In this document: piece after piece, positions 8,314-17,465 of the stretch
Numbering within the stretch: the stretch's first letter is position 1
Layout: each line of letters opens with the position of its first letter
NCBI RefSeq assembly: GCF_043195195.1
Contig: NZ_JBAFWT010000006.1
Span: 1 to 64,000 of the forward strand
DNA: 64,000 nt
DNA from: NCEH01 sp043195195
GTDB taxonomy: Bacteria; Pseudomonadota; Alphaproteobacteria; Rhizobiales; Xanthobacteraceae
Direction: 5' to 3'
The notes under the pieces: generated by a model
What the model saw: only the letters and a program-made list of their open reading frames with translations
Told to the model about the DNA's origin: nothing
Databases searched by the model: none
Program-made: the position numbers and the translations under genes

Positions 8314-9975
8314 ATGAATATCTCGCTGACCCTCCTGAACCTCGCCGGTGCCATCGCCCTGCTGCTGTGGGGCACGCACATGGTGCAGTCTGGCATCCAG
8401 CGCACCTTCGGGCCGAAGCTGCGGACCGTGCTCGGCAATGCGTTGAAGAGCCAGCCGCGGGCTTTCATTGCCGGCCTCGGCGTGACGGCGGTGCTCCAAT
8501 CCAGCACCGCTACCGGGCTCATGGTCTCCGGCTTTGCCGCCGCCGGGCTTGTGGACCTTGTACCGGCGCTCGCAGTGATGCTCGGCGCGAATGTCGGGAC
8601 GACGCTGATCGTCCAGGTGCTCTCGTTCGACGGTGCGGCGTTTTCTCCGGCGCTGATCCTGGTGGGCGTGATGATGTTTCGGCGCGGCGGCGTCGAGCGC
8701 ACGCGGGATATCGGCCGCGTGTTCATCGGGCTTGGGCTGATGCTGCTGGCGCTTCATCAATTGCTGGAATTGATGACGCCTTATGAAGATGCGCCGAGCC
8801 TGCGCCTGTTCCTCGGCGCAATCGCCACTATGCCGCTGATCGACGTGCTGCTGGCGGCGGTAGTGACCTGGGCGGCGCATTCCAGCGTCGCGGTGATCCT
8901 GCTGATCATGTCCTTCGCCAGCAAGGGCGTGGTGCCACCCGAAGCGGCGTTCGCCCTGGTGCTGGGCGCCAATATCGGCTCCGCCATCAATCCGGTGCTG
9001 GAGGGCGCTTCCGGTGGCGGCCCGGCCGCGCGGCGCCTGCCGGTGGGCAATCTCATCAACCGCATTCTCGGCACCGTCATCGTCCTGGCATTCCTCGGTC
9101 CCATCGGCGAGCTGATGGTGACGCTGCAGCCGGATAACGGCCGAGCCGTGGCCGACTTCCACACCTTGTTCAACCTCGTGCTAGCGCTGCTGTTCTTTCC
9201 GCTTCTCGGTCCGTTCGCCAAGCTGCTGGAAAAGCTCATGCCGGCCCATGTGGACCTCGCCGATCCCTCGCGCCCGCTCTATCTCGATCCCGCCGCGCGG
9301 GAGGTGCCTGTCGTGGCGCTGGGTGCCGCGTCGCGCGAGGCCATGCGGCTGGCCGATCTATTGGAGGCGATGCTGAAGGATTCCTTGGCGGCGGTAGTCG
9401 GCGGGGACCTCAGCCATGTCGCTCAGATCAAGCGCAACGAAGACATCATCGACAGCCTGAACAGCGCCATCCGAGGCTATCTCACCGGGCTCGACCCGAA
9501 CGACCTGTCCGAGGCGGATCAGGCTCGGCTTCAGCGCATCCTCACCTTCTCTACGCAGATGGAGCAGGCGGGCGACATGGTAGAGAGCAATCTGCTGATC
9601 CATGCCGACAAGCGGGTGAAGCGCGGCCTCGCCTTCTCGCCCCAGAGCGAGACGGAGGTGCGCGCGCTGATGGAGCGGCTGGTCGCGAACCTGCGGCTTG
9701 CCAGCTCCCTGTTCATGACCGAGGATCCGCGGGCCGCGCGCCTCCTGGCCGAGGAAAAATCCGTGTTCCGGACTGCGGAGGCCGAGGGGACCAAATCCCA
9801 TCTGGAGCGCATGCGCAGCGGGCAGACCGATTCCATCGAGACGTCCTCGCTGCATCTCGATCTGCTCAGCGACATGAAGCAGATAAACAGCCACATCGTG
9901 GCCGCCGCCGCCTATCCCGTGCTGGAACAGAGCGGCGACCTGCTGCCGAGCCGGATCGCCTCCGACCCGATCTGA
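8314..9975 (+). CDS. Na/Pi-cotransporter family protein with PhoU-like C-terminal domain
   Basis: The 553-residue protein has two inverted halves of hydrophobic helices with the paired Gln-Ser-Ser repeats of the NptA/PNaS family (VLQSSTATGL in the first half, AAHSSVAVIL in the second). A soluble helical region from about residue 330 resembles PhoU. Related proteins export or import phosphate with sodium. The substrate here is inferred. ATG 8314 precedes a typical N-terminal helix. A TTG at 8281 in the same frame is possible but less likely. It is convergent with the GntP gene, with 7 bases between the stops. Confidence 0.85.
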   Translation: MNISLTLLNLAGAIALLLWGTHMVQSGIQRTFGPKLRTVLGNALKSQPRAFIAGLGVTAVLQSSTATGLMVSGFAAAGLVDLVPALAVMLGANVGTTLIVQVLSFDGAAFSPALILVGVMMFRRGGVERTRDIGRVFIGLGLMLLALHQLLELMTPYEDAPSLRLFLGAIATMPLIDVLLAAVVTWAAHSSVAVILLIMSFASKGVVPPEAAFALVLGANIGSAINPVLEGASGGGPAARRLPVGNLINRILGTVIVLAFLGPIGELMVTLQPDNGRAVADFHTLFNLVLALLFFPLLGPFAKLLEKLMPAHVDLADPSRPLYLDPAAREVPVVALGAASREAMRLADLLEAMLKDSLAAVVGGDLSHVAQIKRNEDIIDSLNSAIRGYLTGLDPNDLSEADQARLQRILTFSTQMEQAGDMVESNLLIHADKRVKRGLAFSPQSETEVRALMERLVANLRLASSLFMTEDPRAARLLAEEKSVFRTAEAEGTKSHLERMRSGQTDSIETSSLHLDLLSDMKQINSHIVAAAAYPVLEQSGDLLPSRIASDPI

Positions 9976-9976
9976 C

Positions 9977-9996
9977 CCGGCCTCAGACGAGGCCGG
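9977..9996. terminator. Hairpin in the convergent junction
   Basis: CCGGCCTC (9977-9984), loop AGAC, GAGGCCGG (9989-9996): a perfect 8-bp stem directly at the meeting point of the two convergent genes, inside the last codons of the GntP gene. No T-run follows on either strand, so intrinsic termination would be weak. It may act with Rho or block read-through from both sides. Confidence 0.35.
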
Positions 9997-11377
9997 TGAG
10001 GTAATAGAAGGCGATTACGAAGAACACGGCGGCGGTCTTGGTGAGGGTGATGGCGAAGATGTCGCCATAGGACTGCTTGTGCGAGAGGCCGCACACCGCC
10101 AGCAGCGTGATGACCGCGCCGTTATGGGGCAAGGTATCCATGCCGCCCGAAGCCATGGCGGCAACGCGGTGCATCACCTCCATGGGGATGCCGGCGGCAT
10201 TGGCGGCGCTGATGAATTGTTCGGACATGGCCGCGAGCGCGATCGAAAGCCCGCCCGAGGCCGATCCGGTGATGCCGGCAAGTGCCGTGATCGAGATGGC
10301 TTCGTTGATCAGTGGGTTCGGAATGGCAGCAAGCGCATTTTTGATCACCATGAAGCCGGGCAGGGCCGCGATGACAGCGCCGAAGCCGTATTCGGATGCG
10401 GTGTTGAGGCCGGCCAGAAGCGCACCGGCCACTGCCGCTTTCGAGCCGTCGGCGAACTGCAGGGCCACCGGGCGGAAGGCAAACAGAAAGACCGTCAGGA
10501 TGCCGAGCAGCAAGGCCCCCTGTACCGCCCAGATGGCGACCACCGACGCGGTCGGCATGGAGATCGCATGCTCGCCGGGGGTCAGCAGGGCGGTAGCCGT
10601 GTCACCATAGGCGAGCGGGATGAGGTGGCCGAGGGCGAGATTGGCGATCCCGACCACCACCAGCGGCAGGATAGCGAGCAGCGGGCTGACGCCGGGGCCC
10701 GCGGCGGCCTGCGGGGTGGGCTCCTGCGTGTGCCCCTCGCCATAGCCTTCCCCTTTGGCTAAGGCCTGCTTGCGGCGAAAATTCAGATAGGAGAGCCCCA
10801 CCAGCAGGATAAACGCGCTGCCGACAAGGCCGAGGATCGGCGCGGCATAGGCGGTGGTCTTGAAGAACGTGGTGGGGATGATGTTCTGGATCTGCGGCGT
10901 GCCGGGCATCGCGTCCATTGTGAAGGAGAAGGCGCCGAGCGCAATGGTGGCCGGGAGCAGGCGCTTGGGAATCCCCACCTGGCGGAACAGTTCCGCGCCG
11001 AAGGGATAAACCGCAAACACCACCACGAACAGCGAAACGCCGCCATAGGTGAGGATGGCGCCCACCAGCACGATCGCGAGCATCGCGCGGGACTGGCCGA
11101 GAATGCCTATTGCGGCCGAGACGATGGACCGCGAGAAGCCCGAGAGTTCGATTACTTTGCCGAACACCGCGCCGAGCAGGAAGACCGGGAAGTAGAGTTT
11201 GATGAATCCGACCATCTTGTCCATGAACAGGCCGGAATAGATGACCGGCACGGCGGCCGGATCGGTCAGCAGCACCGCGCCGAGGGCTGCAACCGGTGCA
11301 AACAGGATCACGCTGAAGCCGCGATACGCGACGAACATCAAAAACGCGAGCGCGCCCAAACAGATGAGGAAACTCAT
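9983..11377 (-). CDS. GntP-family gluconate:H+ symporter
   Basis: A 464-residue inner-membrane permease with 12 or more hydrophobic segments and strong GntP-family sequence, including FTMDAMPGTPQIQN and the C-terminal GGMDTLPHNGAVITLL block. Family members import gluconate or other sugar acids and related short hydroxy acids. The substrate cannot be told from sequence. The start is ATG 11377, preceded by GAAGGGA. A 30-bp dyad 62 bases upstream probably controls it. No sugar-acid kinase or dehydrogenase gene is adjacent. Confidence 0.88.
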   Translation of the reverse strand: MSFLICLGALAFLMFVAYRGFSVILFAPVAALGAVLLTDPAAVPVIYSGLFMDKMVGFIKLYFPVFLLGAVFGKVIELSGFSRSIVSAAIGILGQSRAMLAIVLVGAILTYGGVSLFVVVFAVYPFGAELFRQVGIPKRLLPATIALGAFSFTMDAMPGTPQIQNIIPTTFFKTTAYAAPILGLVGSAFILLVGLSYLNFRRKQALAKGEGYGEGHTQEPTPQAAAGPGVSPLLAILPLVVVGIANLALGHLIPLAYGDTATALLTPGEHAISMPTASVVAIWAVQGALLLGILTVFLFAFRPVALQFADGSKAAVAGALLAGLNTASEYGFGAVIAALPGFMVIKNALAAIPNPLINEAISITALAGITGSASGGLSIALAAMSEQFISAANAAGIPMEVMHRVAAMASGGMDTLPHNGAVITLLAVCGLSHKQSYGDIFAITLTKTAAVFFVIAFYYLTGLV

Positions 11378-11438
11378 CGTCCATCCCTTCGCCCTGAGGA
11401 CATCGCCGGCAAGCCGGTCCACCGGCATGCCGCGGCGA

Positions 11439-11468
11439 GGTGCAGATGCGAACGTTCGCACCTGCACC
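11439..11468. promoter_or_regulatory. 30-bp near-perfect palindrome, candidate LacI-type operator for gntP
   Basis: GGTGCAGATGCGAAC (11439-11453) and GTTCGCACCTGCACC (11454-11468) form a dyad with a single mismatched pair. The core TGCGAACGTTCGCA fits the TGnnAnCGnTnnCA pattern of LacI/GalR-family operators. It ends 62 bases upstream of the gntP start. With no loop it suits a dimeric repressor site better than a terminator for the Cys-rich gene that ends 109 bases upstream. No regulator gene is adjacent. Confidence 0.55.
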
Positions 11469-11576
11469 CGCTCTGTAGGGATGGAAACTGACGGGCATGC
11501 GACATTCGCGCAAGCCCGTGCCCGAGGCGGACGGAACATGCGTCCCGCAATCCCCAAATGGTTTGGCCAGCGGCTC

Positions 11577-11945
11577 TTATCGCGGGCAAGCCTTTGAGGC
11601 GGAGGGCAGCTTTGAGAGGGCGTTCTGCGTGATTGCCCGCTTCTGGTCCGGCTCGCTCCCCGCCGCGCTGCATCTGAGCTCGCCGCGAACCTGCTGCCCT
11701 GTCGCGCGACCGTTGCAATAGACCGGGAACGTCCAGGTGACGTAGGTTTGGCTTGCGCCAATGGCCCTTACGCAGTTGTGGCAATACTGAATAGTGTCTC
11801 TGGAGTTGCCTGGGTTGCGGCAGAAATAGCTGAGCCGTTCGCCGATCCTCCAGGTGTCGGCCTCCGCGAGGCCTGAACCGGCAAGAAGCAGGGCTCCGGC
11901 GCCCAGGATGGCGAGCATGCGCTTACGTCCCATAGGAAGGGTCAT
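11577..11945 (-). CDS. Small secreted Cys-rich hypothetical protein
   Basis: 122 residues with a basic start, a hydrophobic segment (MLAILGAGALLLAGSGLAEA) and probable cleavage near residue 29. The mature part is about 93 residues with six cysteines, including YFCRNPGN, YCHNC and VYCNG, which could form disulfides in the periplasm. I do not recognise a family. It begins 46 bases after the stop of the MACPF gene on the same strand, so the two may be co-transcribed. Confidence 0.6.
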   Translation of the reverse strand: MTLPMGRKRMLAILGAGALLLAGSGLAEADTWRIGERLSYFCRNPGNSRDTIQYCHNCVRAIGASQTYVTWTFPVYCNGRATGQQVRGELRCSAAGSEPDQKRAITQNALSKLPSASKACPR

Positions 11946-11991
11946 TTTTGGTCTCCGCAGATGAGGAAGGAGAGGAGGAAAGAAGGCGGGG

Positions 11992-13728
11992 TCAGCCCTC
12001 GAGCAACTCGGCCTTGAGGGTCACGGGGAAGCCTTTCGGGTCGTTCCAATAGTCGAAGGCGTGGAACAAGGATAAGGCGAGCCCGCTGAGGGGCGTCTTC
12101 GGCTCGACCGGATAGATCTCCACCTCGCGGTCGCCGACGCGCACCGCCCCGCTCACCTCTCCCGCACTCAGCATCCGCCAACCGGAAACCAAAGGATTGA
12201 ACCCGGTGGTCAGGAACTCGGTTTTGCCGATGGTGTTGGACCAGACAGATCCACCATATTTGGCGGCTTCGGTATCCACTTCGCGCACGCAGCGGAAATC
12301 ATCCAGCGGCGGGCGCTTCCACGATGGCGATACGATGTGTCCGAGGGCGACATAGCCATCGGGTGGGACCATCCTCCAGATGCTGAATTCGCGGAATCCG
12401 CTGCCCGCAGACGACCAGACCTGGATGCAATCGACCGGAGGCATGAGCAGCGTCCTGGTGGGGCTTGGGTCCTTCACAAGATAGGTGCGCCCCCGGGCTT
12501 GGCCGTAATGGTTCTCCACCACATGGCCCAGCAAGAAGAAATCCTTCTGTTGCGCGCTCCGCACAGGCACATAGACGGTCATGTCATTCGCCGTTCCCAT
12601 GCCCTTGTCGGAAAGCAAGGTGGTGAAGGTGTCGCACTTGGCGAGCTTCAGTTTGCTTTCGATGGCATAGATGATGCCGGCATTGCGCTGTTTCAGGAAC
12701 TGGCGCGCGAGCGCTTCCACCTTACGGGCGCGTTCCGGTTTGCTGCAGAGCGTCCAGATCGGCATCAGGGCGCCCTTGGTTTCGAAACCGCAAAGGGTGG
12801 GTGCCTCGTCGATTGTCGCGGCCCAGTCTGGAATTTGCTCCTGATTCAGTACCGCGCTCTTGCCCCCGACCGAGAGCCAGGAAACGGATTCGGTATTCTT
12901 CTTGAACGTTTCGCTCAGTTCCTTGTTGCGCTCGGCGCGAGCTGTGACCGATCCGGTCGGGGCCTTGGGCGCATCCTCTCCGCCGGAAGTGAGGCCGGCG
13001 CTGCTATCGAAGGATGCCTTGATGGAGGCCTCCACCTTCTCGATCCGCGACGATTCGGCAGACTTGAGAACGGTGGTGCAGTCGCAATAGCCGCCGTAGA
13101 GGCTCTCGCGGACGAAGTGCGTTCCGAATTGCTCGAAAAAGTCCGCCAGCTCTTCATCCGTGCCGTCGAGGATGGCGGCAACCTCAGGCCGGACGAAGGT
13201 CTTGTAATTGGTCGGCAGCGACACCCGCGCGATGGTCCGCATGAAGCGCAGGGTCAGGAGGCTGGAGGTGGTCTTCAGCGTGCGGGAGTCGGTCACCGCG
13301 GTGGAAATCGCGCCCGAGAAGCCGCCGTATGAGGCGTCGAGGCCCAGCTTGTCCGTAACCTCCGAAGCGTATTGATCGGCCGTGGAGCCGAAAATGCGAC
13401 TATATCCCTGGGTCGGCAGAGCCATCCATTCCAACTGCGCGCGTGCCGTCACCGTGCCGTCCGCGCTGCGCTTGACGATGACGAATTCGAAATCGTCATC
13501 GCCCGTGGCTTCGACCTGCAGGTCGAACAGCAGGCCACGGAGGGCTTGGCGGATGTTGAGGCCCCGGCTGACGTCATATCCATGACCAACGCCGGCATCG
13601 TTCTTCTTGTTGGCAATCACGGACAACCGGCTTGGGCCGCTTCCACCTCCGCTGCCGCCCTTCGGCTTGGCTTTTTTGATGTCGTCCTTCTTCTCCGCCC
13701 CGATGGGTTCCAGTTCGCCATCCGACAT
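11992..13728 (-). CDS. MACPF-domain protein with Vps62-like C-terminal domain
   Basis: 578 residues. After a Lys/Gly-rich N-terminus without a signal peptide, residues about 30-370 look like a membrane-attack-complex/perforin domain. The signature block FGTHFVRESLYGG lies near residues 202-214 and matches the MACPF consensus (Y/F-G-x-H followed by GG). From about residue 380 a Vps62/DUF946-like domain follows, with YVPVRSAQQKDFFLLG, FSIWRMVPPDGYVALGHIV and a VSGWRMLS near-repeat. MACPF proteins make ring-shaped pores in membranes, and some bacterial members act on eukaryotic cells or competitors. With no signal peptide, release would need lysis or another export route. Target and role are unknown. 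A small secreted Cys-rich gene follows. Confidence 0.8.
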   Translation of the reverse strand: MSDGELEPIGAEKKDDIKKAKPKGGSGGGSGPSRLSVIANKKNDAGVGHGYDVSRGLNIRQALRGLLFDLQVEATGDDDFEFVIVKRSADGTVTARAQLEWMALPTQGYSRIFGSTADQYASEVTDKLGLDASYGGFSGAISTAVTDSRTLKTTSSLLTLRFMRTIARVSLPTNYKTFVRPEVAAILDGTDEELADFFEQFGTHFVRESLYGGYCDCTTVLKSAESSRIEKVEASIKASFDSSAGLTSGGEDAPKAPTGSVTARAERNKELSETFKKNTESVSWLSVGGKSAVLNQEQIPDWAATIDEAPTLCGFETKGALMPIWTLCSKPERARKVEALARQFLKQRNAGIIYAIESKLKLAKCDTFTTLLSDKGMGTANDMTVYVPVRSAQQKDFFLLGHVVENHYGQARGRTYLVKDPSPTRTLLMPPVDCIQVWSSAGSGFREFSIWRMVPPDGYVALGHIVSPSWKRPPLDDFRCVREVDTEAAKYGGSVWSNTIGKTEFLTTGFNPLVSGWRMLSAGEVSGAVRVGDREVEIYPVEPKTPLSGLALSLFHAFDYWNDPKGFPVTLKAELLEG

Positions 13729-13948
13729 TGTGGTCTCTCCCTGAGTGACGGCGCGGCGAGCTCCGGTCTGACATCAACGGCATGCGCCGGCCGCACCCGA
13801 CGAAGGGATGCGTGGCAACAAGGCGTCGTAGGGCAAACAGCCCGTTTCCTGATGTGGCACGGGCCTGCAGCATCCGTGGAGGGACTATGAGATGCACACC
13901 AAAAACGTGCAATAAATATTTGTTACAATCAGAAGGATTTCCAGGGCC

Positions 13949-13983
13949 AAAAAAAAGCACGCGGTGGGCACAACACCGCGTGC
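13949..13983 (-). terminator. Intrinsic terminator of phaC
   Basis: Read on the minus strand, GCACGCGGTG and CACCGCGTGC form a perfect 10-bp stem around a 7-base loop, followed at once by eight T residues (plus-strand A-run 13949-13956). It lies 27 bases beyond the phaC stop. Confidence 0.85.
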
Positions 13984-14010
13984 ACTGCAATGGCTCAGAT
14001 GGCGCTCAGG

Positions 14011-15819
14011 TCATGAGCGTTCGCGCACGTATCGCCCGGGGGCATCCTCAATAGGGTGCAATACCCCGCCGCCGGGCTCGCGGGCCGGAGCCTCGTCTCC
14101 ATGCAAGGCGGAAAACCACTGCATCCAGTCCGGCCACCAGGAACCGGCCTCCTCTTTCGCAGCAGAAAGCCAGTCCTCATAGGCGCCGCCCACCGAACCA
14201 CCGATCCAATGCTGGTACTTCACCTTGGCGGGCGGATTTACAACCCCCGCGATATGTCCCGACCCGGCCAAAACGAATCGCACCGGACCGCCAAGTAGCC
14301 CGGCGCCGATGAAGGCGGACTTGGGCGGGGCGATGTGATCCTCGCGAGTGGCAAGCGAATAGACCGGGATATTCACCTTGTGCATGTCGATGGGTACGCC
14401 GGCGATGCGTGCGAGGCCCTTGGCGATGTTGTTCTCCAGGTAGCAATTGCGCAGGTAATAAGAATGGTTCGCCGCCGGCATGCGGGTCGAATCGGCATTC
14501 CAATACAACAGGTCGAACGGGAAGGGCTGCTGGCCCTTCATGTAATTGTTCACAACGTATGGCCAAATCAGATCGTTGGAGCGCAGCATATTGAAGGCCG
14601 ATGCCATCTTGCGGCCTTCCAGATAGCCGGTTTCCTGCATCTTTCGCTCGATGACGCTGAGCTGCTCCTCGTCGACGAACACCTTCAGGTCGCCCGCGTG
14701 GGTGAAGTCGATTTGAGTCGTGAGAAAGGTGGCACTCGGGATGCGGTCGTCGCCCGCTGCAGCCATGTAGGCCAGGGTTACCGCCAATAGCGTACCGCCC
14801 ACGCAATAGCCCATGGTATGGACTTGGTGCTCGCCGGTGGCTTTCTCGATGGCGTCGAGGGCGGCCATGATGCCCTCGCGCATGTAATCGTCGAACCCCT
14901 TGGCCGCGAGTCGTGCATCGGGATTGACCCAAGAGATGACGAACACCGTCAATCCCTGGTCCACCAGCCATTTGATGAAGGATTTCTCGGGATTGAGGTC
15001 GAGGATATAGAATTTGTTGATCCACGGCGGCACGAGCAGCACGGGGGTCTTCTTCACGTTCGGCGTCGTCGGCGTATACTGAATGAGTTGCATCAGCTCA
15101 GTCTCGAACACCACCTTGCCGGGCGTGGTGGCAAGGTTGCGCCCGACCTCGAACGCCGAGAGGTCAGTCTGGCGGATGCGCAGGTCGCCCTTGCCCTCGA
15201 TCAGGTCCTCGGTGAAGTGCCTCATGCCCCGCACCAGGTTCTCGCCGTTGGAATTGAGCGTCTCGCGCAGCAGTTCCGGGTTGGTGAGGATGAAGTTGGA
15301 GGGCGAGATGGCGTTGGTGAACTGGCGCATGAGGAACTCGGCCTTGTGCTTCACATGGGGGTCGAGGCCGTCGGCCTCCTTCACCATGGAATCGGCCCAG
15401 CGTGTGGTCACGAGATAGGTCTGCTTCAGCGCGTCGAAGAACGGGTTTGAGTTCCACTCCGGGTCCTTGAAACGGGCGTCTTTCGGGTCGGGCGTCGTTA
15501 CGGTTTCGGCGGGCTCGCCGGACATCTTCTTCAACGCCGCCGACCAGACCGAGATATAATTAGTCATGAGACGCGACTGCGCCTCCGCCGTGCGCTGAGG
15601 GTCGGACATCCAATATTCCGCGACCTGGCCGAACGTTTTCAGTGCGTCGGCGATGTCGTCGGCCATATCGTCTTTTTTTGTGCCCGCTTCCCGGGGCCGG
15701 ATATATGCCGCCATCGCTTTGCCGCCTTCCTCGATCAATTGAGCAAGGTTGTGGGCAAAAGCGTCCATATCGAGCCGGGCAGGGCGGACGGCGGGCGTGA
15801 GGTCCTTTGGCGCGGACAT
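14011..15819 (-). CDS. phaC: Class I poly(R)-hydroxyalkanoate synthase
   Basis: Polymerises (R)-3-hydroxyacyl-CoA into PHA at the granule surface. The 602-residue length fits class I. The lipase-box-like motif GYCVG gives nucleophile Cys339, with Asp494 (REDHIAPP) and His522 (GSGHIAG) completing the triad. The N-terminal alpha/beta-hydrolase PhaC_N region is present, and the C-terminus ends with the typical substrate-entry W-rich segment. ATG 15819 has AAGGA at good spacing. The gene stands alone: phaA, phaB and phaR are not in the window. It has a strong intrinsic terminator. Confidence 0.95.
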   Translation of the reverse strand: MSAPKDLTPAVRPARLDMDAFAHNLAQLIEEGGKAMAAYIRPREAGTKKDDMADDIADALKTFGQVAEYWMSDPQRTAEAQSRLMTNYISVWSAALKKMSGEPAETVTTPDPKDARFKDPEWNSNPFFDALKQTYLVTTRWADSMVKEADGLDPHVKHKAEFLMRQFTNAISPSNFILTNPELLRETLNSNGENLVRGMRHFTEDLIEGKGDLRIRQTDLSAFEVGRNLATTPGKVVFETELMQLIQYTPTTPNVKKTPVLLVPPWINKFYILDLNPEKSFIKWLVDQGLTVFVISWVNPDARLAAKGFDDYMREGIMAALDAIEKATGEHQVHTMGYCVGGTLLAVTLAYMAAAGDDRIPSATFLTTQIDFTHAGDLKVFVDEEQLSVIERKMQETGYLEGRKMASAFNMLRSNDLIWPYVVNNYMKGQQPFPFDLLYWNADSTRMPAANHSYYLRNCYLENNIAKGLARIAGVPIDMHKVNIPVYSLATREDHIAPPKSAFIGAGLLGGPVRFVLAGSGHIAGVVNPPAKVKYQHWIGGSVGGAYEDWLSAAKEEAGSWWPDWMQWFSALHGDEAPAREPGGGVLHPIEDAPGRYVRERS

Positions 15820-16042
15820 GGTCAATCCTTGGACGTCGGCCCCGCATCCGCGATCTTCTCGCAAGACCGTGGCGGAGCCTGTTTCGCGTTTCCTGGTTCG
15901 GGCATATTAGCTGGCCGCATCGGCTGGGGCGAGGAGCTTCGTCTGCGGCGGATGGGTGAAATTATTCCAATGGCGCTGTCGCTTGGCTGGAGGAGTATTG
16001 ATGTTAAGGCCCTCCAGTTTGGATGAGGAATGCGGGAAAACA

Positions 16043-16369
16043 ATGAATAGCGTTCGGCGCCAGACATTTTCGGCTGTCCGCCGCCCGGCGGGCCGGTCCT
16101 TGCGCGCCGCAGCGGCCGCATCCAGCCTTTTGCTGGCCCTCACCCTCGGCGGTTGCGCGGGCGAATCCCTTTTCGGACCTAAAGTGCCGGACATTCCGAA
16201 GGTCGAGGCCGGTGACTTCCCGAACTTCTCGGTCCCTCCCACCCCGAGGCCACCGCCGCTGTCGCCCGCCGACTTGGCGCGCGTGCAGGCCGAGCTCGAG
16301 AATTCCGCGCTGGAAGCCCAGCGCCGGCTTCAACAGGCCGACATCGACGCGCAGAAAGATCAGCCGTGA
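16043..16369 (+). CDS. Small hypothetical lipoprotein
   Basis: 108 residues from ATG 16043. An Arg-rich n-region and a hydrophobic stretch lead to the lipobox TLGGC with Cys38. The mature part is Pro-rich, then a charged helix (ARVQAELENSALEAQRR), about 70 residues in total. I do not recognise the family. A GTG at 15956 in frame would add 29 residues without a better signal. Its stop overlaps the next start (GTGA), so it is probably translated with the heptosyltransferase and sits in the envelope. Confidence 0.65.
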   Translation: MNSVRRQTFSAVRRPAGRSLRAAAAASSLLLALTLGGCAGESLFGPKVPDIPKVEAGDFPNFSVPPTPRPPPLSPADLARVQAELENSALEAQRRLQQADIDAQKDQP

Positions 16370-17409
16370 GCCCCTCCGCTTCGCCCGGGGCCGCGACCGG
16401 CCGGGGCACCAATGCCTTCCTGATCGCAGGGTTCGGCGGGATCGGCGATCATATCCGCTGCTTCGCACTTGCCCGCCACGTGGCGCGCCGCCATCCCGGC
16501 GTTGCCATTGATTTCCTATGCCGCAGCCCGACCGACCGACTGGTGCGTTTTGTCCCCGAACTGCGCAAGGCCTGGGTCGACGATACGCCCCATCGCGCTC
16601 TCGGCCTGCAGGAGAAGTTCGACCTCGCCAGCCGGTTGCGCGGCGAAAAGTATCGTCGCGTCTATGTCGTGAGCCGCACATACAAGGCAGCGATCGTCCC
16701 GTTCCTGGCCGGAATCCCGCAGCGGGTGGGCTGGTTTGGGGAAGGGCGCCTGTTTGTGATCAATCAGGTCCGCTGGGGCGAGAAGGAGATCCATGGCGAG
16801 ACCGAGAAGGTCTGCGCCCTGGCGCGCGAGCCCGGTGAGGTGATGGAAGCCATTCTCCCGCCGCGCCTCAAAGTGCAGCCGGCGGATCTCTACGCCTGGC
16901 AGAAGAGCAACCAGATACCAGCCGATGGCCGGCCTGTGCTGGCGATTGCGCCTGGCGCCTATAATGTGAAACGTCTGTGGCCGGCGCAGCGCTTTGCCGA
17001 AATCGCTGCGGCCTTTGCGGCACGCGGGTTTTCGGTATGGGTGCTTGGTGGTCCGGCTGAGGCAGAGGCGGCCCGCATCATTGCTGCCGCGGCCCCGGTG
17101 CGCGATTTTACCACCACCCCGCTGGAGGAAGCCGTGTTCCAGGTCGCCAGCTCCAGTGTCGTGCTGGGCAATGATTCGGGCATGCTGCACCTGACGGGGG
17201 CGCTTGAGGTTCCCTGCGTCGGCCTGTTTGGCCCGACGGTGTGTGCGATTACAGGCCCGAGCAACACCTGCGTGCGAGAAGTGCGTCCACCGCGAGGCAG
17301 TCTTGACCTAACGCAAATCCCGGTTCGGGCGGTCGAAGACGCGCTTTTGATGCAAATCTCGCACCTGCAGCATTCGATGAGCACTTTTTCCTTCACCGAA
17401 CAGTGGTAG
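16366..17409 (+). CDS. Glycosyltransferase family 9 (ADP-heptose:LPS heptosyltransferase-like)
   Basis: 347 residues of the GT9 family, which adds heptose to lipid A-core in LPS assembly on the cytosolic face of the inner membrane. Features are an N-terminal Rossmann half with GFGGIGDHIR, the KRLWPAQRFAEI motif for ADP-heptose binding, and the conserved NDSGMLHLTGALEVPCVGLFGPT block. The exact acceptor is unknown, and Hyphomicrobiales often lack the enteric heptose core. It starts at GTG 16366, overlapping the lipoprotein stop. Confidence 0.82.
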   Translation: MSPSASPGAATGRGTNAFLIAGFGGIGDHIRCFALARHVARRHPGVAIDFLCRSPTDRLVRFVPELRKAWVDDTPHRALGLQEKFDLASRLRGEKYRRVYVVSRTYKAAIVPFLAGIPQRVGWFGEGRLFVINQVRWGEKEIHGETEKVCALAREPGEVMEAILPPRLKVQPADLYAWQKSNQIPADGRPVLAIAPGAYNVKRLWPAQRFAEIAAAFAARGFSVWVLGGPAEAEAARIIAAAAPVRDFTTTPLEEAVFQVASSSVVLGNDSGMLHLTGALEVPCVGLFGPTVCAITGPSNTCVREVRPPRGSLDLTQIPVRAVEDALLMQISHLQHSMSTFSFTEQW

Positions 17410-17465
17410 AACGCTCGTTCGCCGCGCCGGGAGAGAAGGGCGCGCGGCCTTGGAGCTTGACTGAG

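Noticed and set aside
6994..9162. 722-codon ORF antisense to metG and the Na/Pi transporter gene
   Set aside because: Long antisense frames are common at this GC. The protein is His/Gln/Arg-rich without motifs, while the plus-strand genes are unambiguous.
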